Made by a program: the position numbers and the translations under genes. DNA of 64,000 bases, from positions 1-64,000 of the forward strand of contig VGMF01000006.1 of the NCBI GenBank assembly GCA_016866475.1, written 5' to 3'. The stretch is from Chlamydiota bacterium. Its GTDB lineage: Bacteria; Chlamydiota; Chlamydiia; Chlamydiales; RGXB01. The notes below the pieces were generated by a model that was given only the letters and a program-made list of their open reading frames with translations, had not been told where the DNA came from and did no database searches. This document shows, in pieces, positions 42,142 through 51,523 of the stretch (position 1 is the stretch's first letter; each line of letters begins with the position of its first letter).

Positions 42142-44418
42142 ATGCTATTTTATTTCCGTCATTATCAAAAAAGCCTCTATGCGTTTGTGGGAACACTTCT
42201 TTTTTTATCTTTTCTCATCACAACGTTTGTTAGAATAGGCGACCCTCAAACCGGCACTCAGGAACAACCCAAAATAATTGGAAAACTTCTTGACGGTACC
42301 CCTTTGAGCGATATGGATCTTCACGGGGTGATGGCGCTGATCGACGCCGACGAAACACAAGGAGAACCTCATCCCCTTTTGAAAACAATCCTTACGCAAC
42401 TGATGGTGGACGACAGGATTTTTCAAAGAGTCTTTACTTTTGCTGAAACGAGTGTTCATGAGCCCCTATTGGAGTGCCACAAAAAAATAGCCAGGCAGAA
42501 GCCCTTTTGCGATCCTTACCATGCGGATTTGGACTTAGAGTCTATTTATAAAAGACTGCAGCCTCGTGCTGTAGAGGTTGTAGAAAAGATGCGCTCCTCG
42601 GATCTCTCGTCAAAAGAGTACTTTGACCTTGCGACCGAATATCTACAGCTCAAAAGTGCAGTTTCCCCCTCCCTCGTACGCCAATTTTACTCCTATCTTG
42701 CTTCCCTCAAAGGGGCGAAGGTAGAGGTTCCGCAAAATTTTGCGCTCCTTCAAACGCATAGAAATAGCGACCTGTTCTCCAAAAAGTTCATGCAGCATGT
42801 AGCTTGTACGCTTCTAAATGGAGCCAAATACGCTCAATCGGCCGGAATTTCGTTGTCCAACGAAGAGGTGAAAGCGGAGGTCGTTGCAAAAGTTATAAAG
42901 ATTTTAAAGCAGCAAGGGGAGATGGATACCCCTTTTCATAAAATTTCGATCAGGAGTATCGCTCACGGGCTTGGATTGACAGAAGAGCGTTTTTTGGAGT
43001 CGTACAAAACTCTAGCTCTATTCAGACGGTTTTTAGAAATAGAGAAAACCAAAGATCTTTTAGATCCTTTGATGGCTCAAAAAATTACCGCTTTTGCGAA
43101 CCAACAGGCGCAACTAGAACTTTTTGAGATGAAAGACGAGGTGCAGATCTCATCTTTAGAGGAGCTGTTTAAGTTGCAGTGCTACCTGGAGGCAACGACA
43201 AAGGTCATGCAAGACCGTAGAAACTTAGGTTTGGATCTTCAGCAGGTTTCCATCGATGAGGTCTCGAAAAATGCGCCCGAGCTTTTGCAAATCAGATATG
43301 CCTTGAACTTGAAAAAGGTGGCTCTAAGTGAGCTGGCCCTTTCAATTCCGTTGAAAAAAATGCTCAAATGGCAGCTGGAAGATGAAAACTTCTATGCGAT
43401 TGCCGACGAGTTTAAACAGGTGCAGGATCTGGGAGCGATCGATTATGCACTTCGGAACCAGTCGCTTGAAAAGCTTGATCCCAAGGTGCGTAGCGATGTG
43501 GATAATTTTTCGCGGCGCAAGATAATCCTTGATGATAAAGAGGTACTGAAGGCCGTTTTTGAAAAAAGCCAAGCCGAGAGAAAAGACATCAATTTTCTTT
43601 TGAGTGGCAAAACGGATCTATTCAGGGGAGCGGACGATACGCGCGAAGTGATGGATCGACTGGAAGCTCTAGAGGAACAGGAGATTTTTTCTTTTGATAA
43701 TGAGCATTTCTACCAGGTACAAATTTTGGAGAAAAGCGAGACTCCAAGATTATTACAATTCAAGGAAGCCCTTGAAGTAGGGCAGCTGGACCTGCTATTC
43801 GAGCGTTACCTTAAAATTCGCTATCCACAGGTTCGGATCATGTATAGGGACCAGTTTGAAAAAAATGGAGAATGGCTCTCTTTTGAACTTGTAAAAGCCA
43901 ATCTGGAAAAGATTGTTTTTAAGGATCTATTGCAGGCAATAGAGATCAGCGGTGGGTATAAAGGGCAGACGCTACAGGCTCCGCAGCAGTTCTACATTGA
44001 CCACAGGTTCAAATCCCATTTGGAATCTGTTGTATCCCAATTTGAAGCAAAATCAATGGATGAACTAAAGGGCAAACTTTCGGGTCTGGAGGAGCAAGCC
44101 ACGGACTTTACAAGGCAGTTTCTCCCCCGAGTGTCCTCGATTTCCCTTGCCAAATCGGACATGAAAAAAGATTTTAGAAAGAAATTGGAAGAGGCCGGGA
44201 TGAGAACATTCTTTGGCCCACAGCTCTATGAAAAAGGGAAACAGGCTTTCATCACTTTGAAAGAATGGGTCGATTCCGGTGAAAATGGCATATCCCTTGC
44301 CCGTTTGCAGGAAAAAATCGGTTTTGCGGCTAAAGAGGAGGCCTTGGATAAGTTTTTTTTGAAGTTGGGAGCCCAATCGATGGAAGCCATCTTCGATCAG
44401 CAAACTTTAGAAAACTAA
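42142..44418 (+). CDS. Membrane-anchored SurA/PpiD-N-like periplasmic protein
   Basis: A 758-aa protein with one N-terminal membrane anchor (YQKSLYAFVGTLLFLSFLITTF, about residues 7-30) and a long, mostly helical periplasmic region. The anchor and the following LLDGTPLSDMDLHGVMALI, with a distant ISLSNEEVKAEVVAKVIKIL block, resemble PpiD and SurA N-terminal chaperone domains. No parvulin isomerase domain was identified. AAGGCG precedes ATG 42142. It heads an operon of four tightly packed genes with a lipoyl-carrier-like protein and a giant AsmA-like protein, suggesting a role in the cell envelope. Confidence 0.5.
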   Translation: MLFYFRHYQKSLYAFVGTLLFLSFLITTFVRIGDPQTGTQEQPKIIGKLLDGTPLSDMDLHGVMALIDADETQGEPHPLLKTILTQLMVDDRIFQRVFTFAETSVHEPLLECHKKIARQKPFCDPYHADLDLESIYKRLQPRAVEVVEKMRSSDLSSKEYFDLATEYLQLKSAVSPSLVRQFYSYLASLKGAKVEVPQNFALLQTHRNSDLFSKKFMQHVACTLLNGAKYAQSAGISLSNEEVKAEVVAKVIKILKQQGEMDTPFHKISIRSIAHGLGLTEERFLESYKTLALFRRFLEIEKTKDLLDPLMAQKITAFANQQAQLELFEMKDEVQISSLEELFKLQCYLEATTKVMQDRRNLGLDLQQVSIDEVSKNAPELLQIRYALNLKKVALSELALSIPLKKMLKWQLEDENFYAIADEFKQVQDLGAIDYALRNQSLEKLDPKVRSDVDNFSRRKIILDDKEVLKAVFEKSQAERKDINFLLSGKTDLFRGADDTREVMDRLEALEEQEIFSFDNEHFYQVQILEKSETPRLLQFKEALEVGQLDLLFERYLKIRYPQVRIMYRDQFEKNGEWLSFELVKANLEKIVFKDLLQAIEISGGYKGQTLQAPQQFYIDHRFKSHLESVVSQFEAKSMDELKGKLSGLEEQATDFTRQFLPRVSSISLAKSDMKKDFRKKLEEAGMRTFFGPQLYEKGKQAFITLKEWVDSGENGISLARLQEKIGFAAKEEALDKFFLKLGAQSMEAIFDQQTLEN

Positions 44419-45060
44419 ATGGAGTACACTGTTGATGATCTTCCTAGGGCATTAGGGAGCGACTTTCTTGAAGTTGAGTGGGCTATTCCGCTTCTAAAGT
44501 CGTTTAAAGAGGTAGAGCAGCACACATCCTCCATGGTTCCGTCGATGGAAAAATTCACTTTGGAAGAGGAGTTTGCCGATGTCTACATGGGGATTTCAAA
44601 GACGGAACTCTATGCGATTTTCGATGTCAATTCCCCCGTGGAAAAAACCTTCTATCCTGATTTCAAAAAGGGGGATGCCATTGAATTGATCATCGACACC
44701 AATCCATCAAAAACACAAACTGTGACAACAAGTTCCGTCCATCATTTGGTGTTTTTACCGATCCCATATGAAGGGGTTTTAGCGAAAGAGATCACCCGGT
44801 TCAGGGGGAACGAGACACGCGGTTTGATCTCGGATGATGAGTTGAAATTTAGCGTTCAGCCGGGAAAAAAAGGGTACAAAATGTCGATCTCCCTTTCTTT
44901 AAATTCTTTAAAAGGGTTTGATCCGTCTAAAAAGGGGCTAGGGATTGGTTTTAGGATCCACCGTTATAAAGGGGCTGTCCAGGAATTTCCTCATAACGGG
45001 CAATCGATGCACTTTGATGTCCATCCCAATTTATTAGCTTTAGGGTTGTATTGTTTATGA
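44419..45060 (+). CDS. Unknown protein, possibly CBM9-like beta-sandwich
   Basis: A 213-aa soluble protein starting on the base after the upstream stop codon. The segments ELYAIFDVNSPVEK, DAIELIIDTNPSK and LGIGFRIHRYKG resemble the strand pattern of carbohydrate-binding family 9-like domains (D-EL-ID and G--FRI). No signal peptide is seen, so either it is cytoplasmic or the resemblance is structural only. It is followed by a gcvH-like gene with an ATGA overlap. Confidence 0.5.
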   Translation: MEYTVDDLPRALGSDFLEVEWAIPLLKSFKEVEQHTSSMVPSMEKFTLEEEFADVYMGISKTELYAIFDVNSPVEKTFYPDFKKGDAIELIIDTNPSKTQTVTTSSVHHLVFLPIPYEGVLAKEITRFRGNETRGLISDDELKFSVQPGKKGYKMSISLSLNSLKGFDPSKKGLGIGFRIHRYKGAVQEFPHNGQSMHFDVHPNLLALGLYCL

Positions 45061-45341
45061 AAGAGATGAGAGTATCCCATTTTGACATCGCCTATCTCGC
45101 AGATAAGACGATTCGGTTGACATTTTCGTCACAAGCGAAGGAGGAGTTTCAAACGGCTCAATGCATCGAATTTCCCGAAGTTGGAAAAAGGATCCTGGAG
45201 CAAGAGCTTCTTCTTGCCATAGAGTCCTCCAAAGCGATTTTTGAGTTGGAATCCCCTGTTAATGGTCGTGTGATTGAGGTGCACACTTCGAAGCATGCGA
45301 TTATGGAATCATACATACTCCTGGAGCCAATCAATTTTTAG
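45057..45341 (+). CDS. gcvH: GcvH-like lipoyl carrier protein
   Basis: A 94-aa lipoyl domain, shorter than standard GcvH (about 125 aa). The lipoylation site is in LAIESSKAIFELESPVNGRVIEVH, where the lysine matches the ESVKA lysine of GcvH. No glycine cleavage enzymes (P, T) are in the window, so it may act as a free lipoyl carrier or relay, perhaps served by the LplA encoded at 35.4 kb. The start ATG 45057 overlaps the previous stop (ATGA). The next gene starts directly after its stop. Confidence 0.8.
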   Translation: MKEMRVSHFDIAYLADKTIRLTFSSQAKEEFQTAQCIEFPEVGKRILEQELLLAIESSKAIFELESPVNGRVIEVHTSKHAIMESYILLEPINF

Positions 45342-48300
45342 ATGTTCCAAAAACTCCTGCAACGGCTTTGTATATTTCTTTTGGCAATAATTATCGGGGT
45401 TTTTTCAACTCTGGGGTTCATCCTTGATCTTAAAATAGATGCAAAGGGGCTCCATCTTGGAACCGTTGCCGTCGAAAATCTTTTTTCATTTGAAAATGTC
45501 TCTTTAAGGTATGAAAAAGAGTCTCTTTTTTTAGATATAGAGACCGCCGTGATTCATAAAAAGATGTTGGATTACCTCTCTATTGAAAAGAACTTCGAAA
45601 ATGTCGGGCTATCAATTAAGAACGGTTTTTTCAAGGGTGCGACGACCGTCAATTTCCAATTAGATTGCCACCCTTATGAACCGATGCAGCTCTTGATTGA
45701 TCAGCGAGCGCGCATTTCTTTTGACCAAAATCGGGAGATCGAGATCGGATTTGATAAGCTTTCTATTGAAGAGTTGAAAGGTTGGATCTCTGAATTCTAC
45801 TTTCACCCCTCTTTCGATTGGATCGGTAAAGGGACTTTAGACGGTTCTATTCGGCTGAATTTGGATTCTAGGCGTATTACCGGCGGGGAACTGTACCTGC
45901 ATCACATTCAGGGGGGGGACCCCGAGTCGGGAGCTCATATTTCGGTGGAGAGGATAAAAATCCGTCAAGACCAGAAGTTGGATGTTTTGAACGGATCGAT
46001 CCGGATTATCGAGCAAAAAGAGGGGTATGATTTCGGGATTGAAAATCTAAATGGGATCTTGCGATGGACCGAGGATAATGGGGTATTTTTCAATTTTGAT
46101 GGCCTCCTGAGGCAAGGGCTCGATTTGTTTCCTATTTTTCTTGAGGGGTGCCGTGGGGAAAAGACGATTTTTGAGGCGGATGCGAGCATTCTTCTAAACC
46201 AGGGGCATAACCTGAACCGCTATTTTCATATCTCTTTAGAAAATCCTAACGAGGGGCGGTTTGTCCTGAAGGGGTTGTTTGATCATGTAGTTGAAAGTGA
46301 ACTGCATGCCTTGAATCAGCTTTTCAAGCCCAACATCCCTGAATTAGAGATTATTTATATCGAAGATCTCAAAGCTAAATTTGAGATAAAAGGGATTTGG
46401 GAAAATGGGCATCTGATCTCTATAACAGCAGAAAACATTCAAGGAGACCTTGAGGTTAGTTTTTATGGCCAAAACAAGGTTTCTCTGGCTCTTAGAGCCA
46501 GTTATACTGACAGCGGGGTGTTACGCTGCAAAATTTTGGATAAAGCCTCAAAAGGGGACATCGATCTTACAATCAAAGATGAAAAGGCCCTAATACGGGG
46601 CGTTTGCCTCTCTGACGGTCTCATAAATTCTCTTCTCACCCCCTTCAGGGATGGCTGGACTCTCAAAGGTGTTGCGGATATTACGGGTCAAATTGAAAAA
46701 AATAATACCCATTTGCATCTTGCATCTACCAACCTTACGTTTATCGATGAGCATGTGGAGTTTATCCTAACGGAAAAGCCTTTAAAGGCCGATTTTATGA
46801 TATTGGAGGACCAAAATCTTCAAGGGGTGCTCGATTGTCGCGAAGGGATTTTAAAAATACACCACCTTTTTGAGAATCCTCTTGTGTTTACAGGGTTGCA
46901 ATCAAGAATCAGCATATGGAACGAAGAGGTGTATCTCGACGAGGTAAGAACTGTTTTCAAAGAGACAAATCTTAACGGAAAGCTCTGTTTGCGCCCAATA
47001 AGTACTGGCGGGCGCCGTTTAAACTTGGACGTTAAGACCGCCAAAGGGCCAATAATAAATTTCAGTGACTGGATCCACCCTTTAGAATGTTTCATAAAAG
47101 GGGAGGTGGAGCTGGATGAAAAAGGATTCAACCTCGAGGCCGATTTGGTAGAGGGGGGAGATCTCAACTATGAAATAGATCTTAAAATACTCGGGGCCCA
47201 GTTGGGGGGGAAGGACGATCCTTACACCGGATTGGATATGGAACTGTTCCACTCCACTAGAACAAAAAATACTTCGTTTGATGTCCGGTTGGCAGAAACA
47301 TCAATGGACTGGATCCGGTTTTCGGGAAAAATTGAGGACCGATTTATCCTCTTCGACCCGTTGAAAAACCATTTTTTTCAAAAACCATTCAAACAAATCG
47401 TTGGTGGTGAAGGGGAGGCGGGGATCTCTTTTGAGTTGAATGCAGAGGAGATCAAGTCTTTGTTCAGCTTGATTCGTGTGAATCCACCGCAGCAACTATC
47501 TCATATGGAATGTTTTCTTGGCTTTAGAGATTTTGCAGAGTTTCTAGCAGGAACATTAAAAATCGATGATCAGGAGTGGATTTTTTCGAAGGAAAGGGGA
47601 AATTTTATTCTAAAAAAGGGGTCGTGCAGCTTCGAGGGTTATTCGATAAAATACGAGGATATTCATTTCGATTTGTCTAACTTCAAGCTCAGCTCGCCGG
47701 CAGTGCAGATTCAAGGTCCGCACATGGACCTGCAATTTTCTTTGAAGCAGGGTGCTCTGGCATTTGAAAAGTCTAATTTACACGGAATTTCCCTACGGAC
47801 CTTGGAACCGGTCCAGACGTACGTAGATGGTTTTTATTTAGACTTGACAAACGGGATTTTCCTGATTGATGAGAGGCACCGCCTGCAATTGAGCTCAGCA
47901 AAAATGGATCTTTTTCATCAGAAATTCTCATTCAAGAGCTCTAAGTTAGAATTTGATGCGGAACCTTTTTTGAAGGTTAAAACAGTTTTGAGTGGCTGGT
48001 TAAAAGGAGAAATCAGCACGGAAAATCCTTCTGTCGATTTAAAAATGACCCCTTTCAGCGGAGTTTATGGGGGACAAAACATACAGATTCATCAATTAGG
48101 CTGCTCCCTATATCCGGATGGACTCAAAGTTCAATTCGAGGGGATGCTGGATCACCTTTATTTTAAAAGTACGTTAGCGACCATAGATAAATTATTTGAG
48201 CGCTTTAATTGTAGTTTAGAGACCGATCTTGGTAAAGCGTTTATAGATGTTCAAATTGACCCTGAGCTAGGATGGGTTGTTCATGGATCCAGAGGGGATC

Positions 48301-49190
48301 TTTTAGGATTGATCTGGAACTGCGCCCCTTACAAAAATTTGAAAGATAAAGAGAAAGTATCCCTAATAGGCTCTTGGACTCTAGATCCGGCTCTGTTCGT
48401 TGCAGGGCTTGAGACCTTTAAAATCCCCTTTTCCCTCCCCTATAAAATAGAAAAACCGATCCGATTAAACGGTGTTTTGGAGATACCTCGTGAAAATCCA
48501 ACAAGGTGTGGATTTAGGGGAAATCTATTTGGTCGCCATATGAAAATTGAGGGGATTAATTGTAGAAACTTTTTTTCTGAAGTCCGCTACGAGGAAGGGC
48601 TCGTCAATTTAACGAAACTGCACATGATAGACCCATCGTATGAACTGGAGATAGATGCGATTGATCTGCTTTTGGAACAAAAAGAGCTCTTGATTGATGG
48701 GCTAAGACTATTCGATTTTCGCCCTTCTTTATGTAAAACAAACTCCCTAACAAAGGTTGAAGACCCCTTCACGATAAAGGAAATGGTGATCCCGTCCCTT
48801 AGTATGCATTACAACCATGAGTTGCACTGCAAAGGTAAAGGTGAGCTTTATTTTTTGAATAGGGAAGACAGGAAAAAAAATTTATCGGATTTGCCCTGGG
48901 ATATCTTAAGTGTTCTCGGATTGGATCCAAGCCTTCTTGTTCCTACGTGCGGTCATTTGGAATTTTCATTTGATAAAGATAAAATCATTCTAGAGAGGCT
49001 TAAACGGTCTTATTCCGAAAAGTTTCGCTCTTCCTTTTTTTTGGATCCCAAAAACCTCTCCTACATAGGTCTAGATGGAACCCTTTTCATCCGGTTGAGG
49101 ATGAAGCAGTCGGTAATTTTAAAGCTTGCCGAACCGTTTATGATAGCTGTAGATGGAACGTTTCAAAACCCTTCCTTTAAATTAAAATAA
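45342..49190 (+). CDS. Very large AsmA/TamB-like envelope protein
   Basis: A 1282-aa protein with an N-terminal membrane anchor (LCIFLLAIIIGVFSTLGFILDL, residues about 8-30). A very long repetitive beta-rich body follows, made of short amphipathic strands (GTLDGSIRLNL, GEVELDEKGFNLEADL, GVLEIPRENPTRCGF). It ends with SVILKLAEPFMIAVDGTFQNPSFKL, like the C-terminal ends of AsmA and YhdP proteins (VDGTFDNPKI). Such proteins bridge inner and outer membranes and move phospholipid. The family was judged by overall pattern. It starts on the base after the gcvH-like stop codon. Confidence 0.6.
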   Translation: MFQKLLQRLCIFLLAIIIGVFSTLGFILDLKIDAKGLHLGTVAVENLFSFENVSLRYEKESLFLDIETAVIHKKMLDYLSIEKNFENVGLSIKNGFFKGATTVNFQLDCHPYEPMQLLIDQRARISFDQNREIEIGFDKLSIEELKGWISEFYFHPSFDWIGKGTLDGSIRLNLDSRRITGGELYLHHIQGGDPESGAHISVERIKIRQDQKLDVLNGSIRIIEQKEGYDFGIENLNGILRWTEDNGVFFNFDGLLRQGLDLFPIFLEGCRGEKTIFEADASILLNQGHNLNRYFHISLENPNEGRFVLKGLFDHVVESELHALNQLFKPNIPELEIIYIEDLKAKFEIKGIWENGHLISITAENIQGDLEVSFYGQNKVSLALRASYTDSGVLRCKILDKASKGDIDLTIKDEKALIRGVCLSDGLINSLLTPFRDGWTLKGVADITGQIEKNNTHLHLASTNLTFIDEHVEFILTEKPLKADFMILEDQNLQGVLDCREGILKIHHLFENPLVFTGLQSRISIWNEEVYLDEVRTVFKETNLNGKLCLRPISTGGRRLNLDVKTAKGPIINFSDWIHPLECFIKGEVELDEKGFNLEADLVEGGDLNYEIDLKILGAQLGGKDDPYTGLDMELFHSTRTKNTSFDVRLAETSMDWIRFSGKIEDRFILFDPLKNHFFQKPFKQIVGGEGEAGISFELNAEEIKSLFSLIRVNPPQQLSHMECFLGFRDFAEFLAGTLKIDDQEWIFSKERGNFILKKGSCSFEGYSIKYEDIHFDLSNFKLSSPAVQIQGPHMDLQFSLKQGALAFEKSNLHGISLRTLEPVQTYVDGFYLDLTNGIFLIDERHRLQLSSAKMDLFHQKFSFKSSKLEFDAEPFLKVKTVLSGWLKGEISTENPSVDLKMTPFSGVYGGQNIQIHQLGCSLYPDGLKVQFEGMLDHLYFKSTLATIDKLFERFNCSLETDLGKAFIDVQIDPELGWVVHGSRGDLLGLIWNCAPYKNLKDKEKVSLIGSWTLDPALFVAGLETFKIPFSLPYKIEKPIRLNGVLEIPRENPTRCGFRGNLFGRHMKIEGINCRNFFSEVRYEEGLVNLTKLHMIDPSYELEIDAIDLLLEQKELLIDGLRLFDFRPSLCKTNSLTKVEDPFTIKEMVIPSLSMHYNHELHCKGKGELYFLNREDRKKNLSDLPWDILSVLGLDPSLLVPTCGHLEFSFDKDKIILERLKRSYSEKFRSSFFLDPKNLSYIGLDGTLFIRLRMKQSVILKLAEPFMIAVDGTFQNPSFKLK

Positions 49191-49214
49191 AAAATCCTTT
49201 AAACTTCTTTTGAA

Positions 49215-49682
49215 TTGGATTTTTTTGATTTTTTATTTCCGAAATATTGCATTGGTTGCGGTGAGAGGGAATCCACAAGGCTTCTTTGTGACGAGTGCAG
49301 CCCCCTGTTTTTTGTGTGTACAGAGACACCCTGTATCGATTGGGGGGCTAATAATTCTCTCTTATTTGAAAACATAAAAAAGAATCCTCATTTATGCAAA
49401 GAATGGCTAACCTCAATACTGGTCCTATTTTTAGGACATCAAAAATACGTGGCGGTAGATACTGTTGTTGTAGATAAAAAAGGGCCTTTATGGGGGCCTT
49501 GTAAATCTGTCGCAGAACAATACAATTTGGAGCTGAAATCGACCCGAAAAGGGTGGGGAATCAAACGAAGTAAAAAATACTCTACGAAAGTGATGTTACT
49601 GATTGAGGTAGGTTTCGAGTCTCATAATTTGGACCTAGGGGATATCCCCAAAAAACTGCTCTATCTCAGACTTTTTTCCTAA
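49215..49682 (+). CDS. Truncated ComF-like protein (zinc ribbon, partial PRTase)
   Basis: A 155-aa product opening DFFDFLFPKYCIGCG then LLCDECSPLF, two CxxC pairs like the N-terminal zinc ribbon of ComF proteins. The phosphoribosyltransferase part is shortened, and its PRPP-binding motif is not recognisable (ComF is about 230 aa). The start is TTG 49215 with no ribosome binding site, as no ATG is near. Possibly a degraded or specialised ComF relic. Confidence 0.5.
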   Translation: MDFFDFLFPKYCIGCGERESTRLLCDECSPLFFVCTETPCIDWGANNSLLFENIKKNPHLCKEWLTSILVLFLGHQKYVAVDTVVVDKKGPLWGPCKSVAEQYNLELKSTRKGWGIKRSKKYSTKVMLLIEVGFESHNLDLGDIPKKLLYLRLFS

Positions 49683-49718
49683 TCGTAAAAAAGGGGGGAT
49701 TTAAACGGACTTAATAGA

Positions 49719-51062
49719 CTAAATTTCGAGGTTTTGCTTTGTCATGATGATTTGACGCCGCAATTTCTCATCATTTTCCATCTGCTTTTTAATTTTTGTC
49801 CAGGAGTGAAGAAGAGTGGAGTGCGTTTTCCCACCAAAAGAGGAGGCAAGTTTAACCAAAGAATCATTAATCAATTCTTTTGCCAGGTACATCGCAACCT
49901 GCCTTGGGAAAGCAATCTCTTTGGTTCTGCTTGTGCTTTTTAAATCGTTGACCCGTACATTAAACATCGAGGCGACACTCTTAAGGATACTCTCAACCGT
50001 GATCCTCTTTTTGGGAACAAATTGCAGCATTTCAGAGAGAGTTTTTTCCACAACCTCCTGAGTGATGTCCATATCGCACATTCTACAGTAGGCCCCCAAA
50101 CGATTGATAGCCCCCTCAAGCTGGCGCACATTCGAAAAAACATGCTCGGCAATAAAGAAAGCGATCGAACTGGGTATAGTAAGACCCTTTTTATCTGCTT
50201 TGTGTTGTACGATAGCGACCCGTGTTTCCAGATCCGGCACCCCGATATTGGCAACAAGTCCCCATTCCATTCTCGCCGTCAATCTCTCGGAAAGTCTCAG
50301 CTGGGTGGGTGGCTTGTCTGAAGTGATCACAATTTGTTTTCCCTGATTGATCAAAGCTTCAAAAGTTTGAGAAAATTCCTCCTCAAAATTTTGTCTCCCC
50401 TGGAGAAACTGAATATCATCGACAAGCAATACGTCGAGAGTACGATAAAAACGCTTCATCTGGTCGATCGATTTGGACTTCAAATGCTCTACAAGATCGT
50501 TAATAAACCCTTCGGTCGTGATGCATTGGATCTTAAGTTTCTTGTTGTTTTGGTGGATAAAATGGCCGATGCTATGGAGAAGGTGGGTTTTGCCTAACCC
50601 GACCCCGCCATGAATGAAAAGCGGATTGTAGGTTTTCCCAGGCCGCATCGCTACACCGATGGCTGCCGATTTTACAAACTGATTAGAGGGGCCTTCGATA
50701 AAATCTTCAAAGGTATAGTTGCGATTGAGCCTCAGTTCAAAAACAGAATCCTTCTCAACTACAGGTGCCGAATTCTCCACAGAGGCAGACTCCTGCTTTT
50801 CCTCCTCTACTTCCTCAATAATAAAAAAGAGGGGAAGATTACCACTGTTATCGGGTGTAAAGAAATTAGCCAGTTCCTTGGAGTAATTTCCTAAAAGATA
50901 CTCTTGGACAAAGATGTTCGGTACGCCTAGCACAAGCCCTTTTTCAGAGCTTTTTAAGATACGAATAGGGGCGAGCCAATTCGTGTACTCAACTATACTC
51001 TGCTTCGTTTTGACGAAATCTAGAAATTCTGACCAAGCAGATTCAAGGTTGAGTGTCAACAT
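49719..51062 (-). CDS. dnaA: Chromosomal replication initiator protein DnaA
   Basis: DnaA binds origin boxes and melts DNA. The N-terminal domain I begins ESAWSEFLDFVKTKQSI. The AAA+ core has Walker A IHGGVGLGKTHLLHS, Walker B LLVDDIQFLQG, and the arginine region PDLETRVAIV. The C-terminal helix-turn-helix has ASSFGGKTHSTLLHSWTKI, the DnaA signature. The length is 447 aa. As I recall, chlamydiae carry two dnaA genes, and the position next to the mraZ operon matches the second one (dnaA2). AAGGT precedes the ATG at 51062. The upstream region has one DnaA-box-like site. Confidence 0.95.
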   Translation of the reverse strand: MLTLNLESAWSEFLDFVKTKQSIVEYTNWLAPIRILKSSEKGLVLGVPNIFVQEYLLGNYSKELANFFTPDNSGNLPLFFIIEEVEEEKQESASVENSAPVVEKDSVFELRLNRNYTFEDFIEGPSNQFVKSAAIGVAMRPGKTYNPLFIHGGVGLGKTHLLHSIGHFIHQNNKKLKIQCITTEGFINDLVEHLKSKSIDQMKRFYRTLDVLLVDDIQFLQGRQNFEEEFSQTFEALINQGKQIVITSDKPPTQLRLSERLTARMEWGLVANIGVPDLETRVAIVQHKADKKGLTIPSSIAFFIAEHVFSNVRQLEGAINRLGAYCRMCDMDITQEVVEKTLSEMLQFVPKKRITVESILKSVASMFNVRVNDLKSTSRTKEIAFPRQVAMYLAKELINDSLVKLASSFGGKTHSTLLHSWTKIKKQMENDEKLRRQIIMTKQNLEI

Positions 51063-51523
51063 GAAAAGAACCTTTTTTCAACAGTTTTTAAACAGTTTTT
51101 CCACATGTTTAATGGATAAGGGATAGGATGACTTTAGCACCGATTCTCGATAGAAGGCAACCTTTTTTCTTTCGTTCAAAATAGTCGAAAAAAGGTTTTA
51201 TGTTCTATTTATGAACATATAGGATTTCTTTAAAAAAAAGAGCTAGGATCTTCCCCTAAAACCCCTGTTATAAACATGTTCAAGATAACAATCGAGGCTA
51301 TGGGGATAGATTCTTTTAATACTCCCTTTTCGGTCACCTCTTTAAATTTCTAAAAAAATGGTAGCCAAGGCTTTAATCCGATGTATTGAATAAGGTTTCT
51401 AAAGAGAGCTATCACTGCTTATGAATTACTTAGGGAGCCTTTCTTTATTTCAATAAAGGAGTGGGTAAAGGGGTGAAAACCTGGAAGTTTCCTCCTGTTG
51501 TTAATTTGAAGGAGCGCTTTGAC
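51063..51523. other. Non-coding region upstream of dnaA
   Basis: 461 bp with no supported gene. It contains TTTTCCACA at 51097-51105, one mismatch from the DnaA box. It also holds a 7-7-7 inverted repeat TATGTTC-N7-GAACATA at 51199-51219 and AACATGTT at 51273-51280. It is not convincing as a replication origin, because only one box is visible and there is no unwinding cluster. Confidence 0.6.
51199..51219. promoter_or_regulatory. Palindromic candidate operator upstream of dnaA
   Basis: A perfect inverted repeat TATGTTC (51199-51205) and GAACATA (51213-51219) with a 7-bp A/T spacer, shaped like a dimeric repressor site. The regulator is unknown. Confidence 0.4.

Noticed and set aside
51063-51523. 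Chromosomal origin next to dnaA
   Set aside because: Only one DnaA-box-like site and no cluster or clear unwinding element. As I recall, the chlamydial origin is not beside this dnaA copy.
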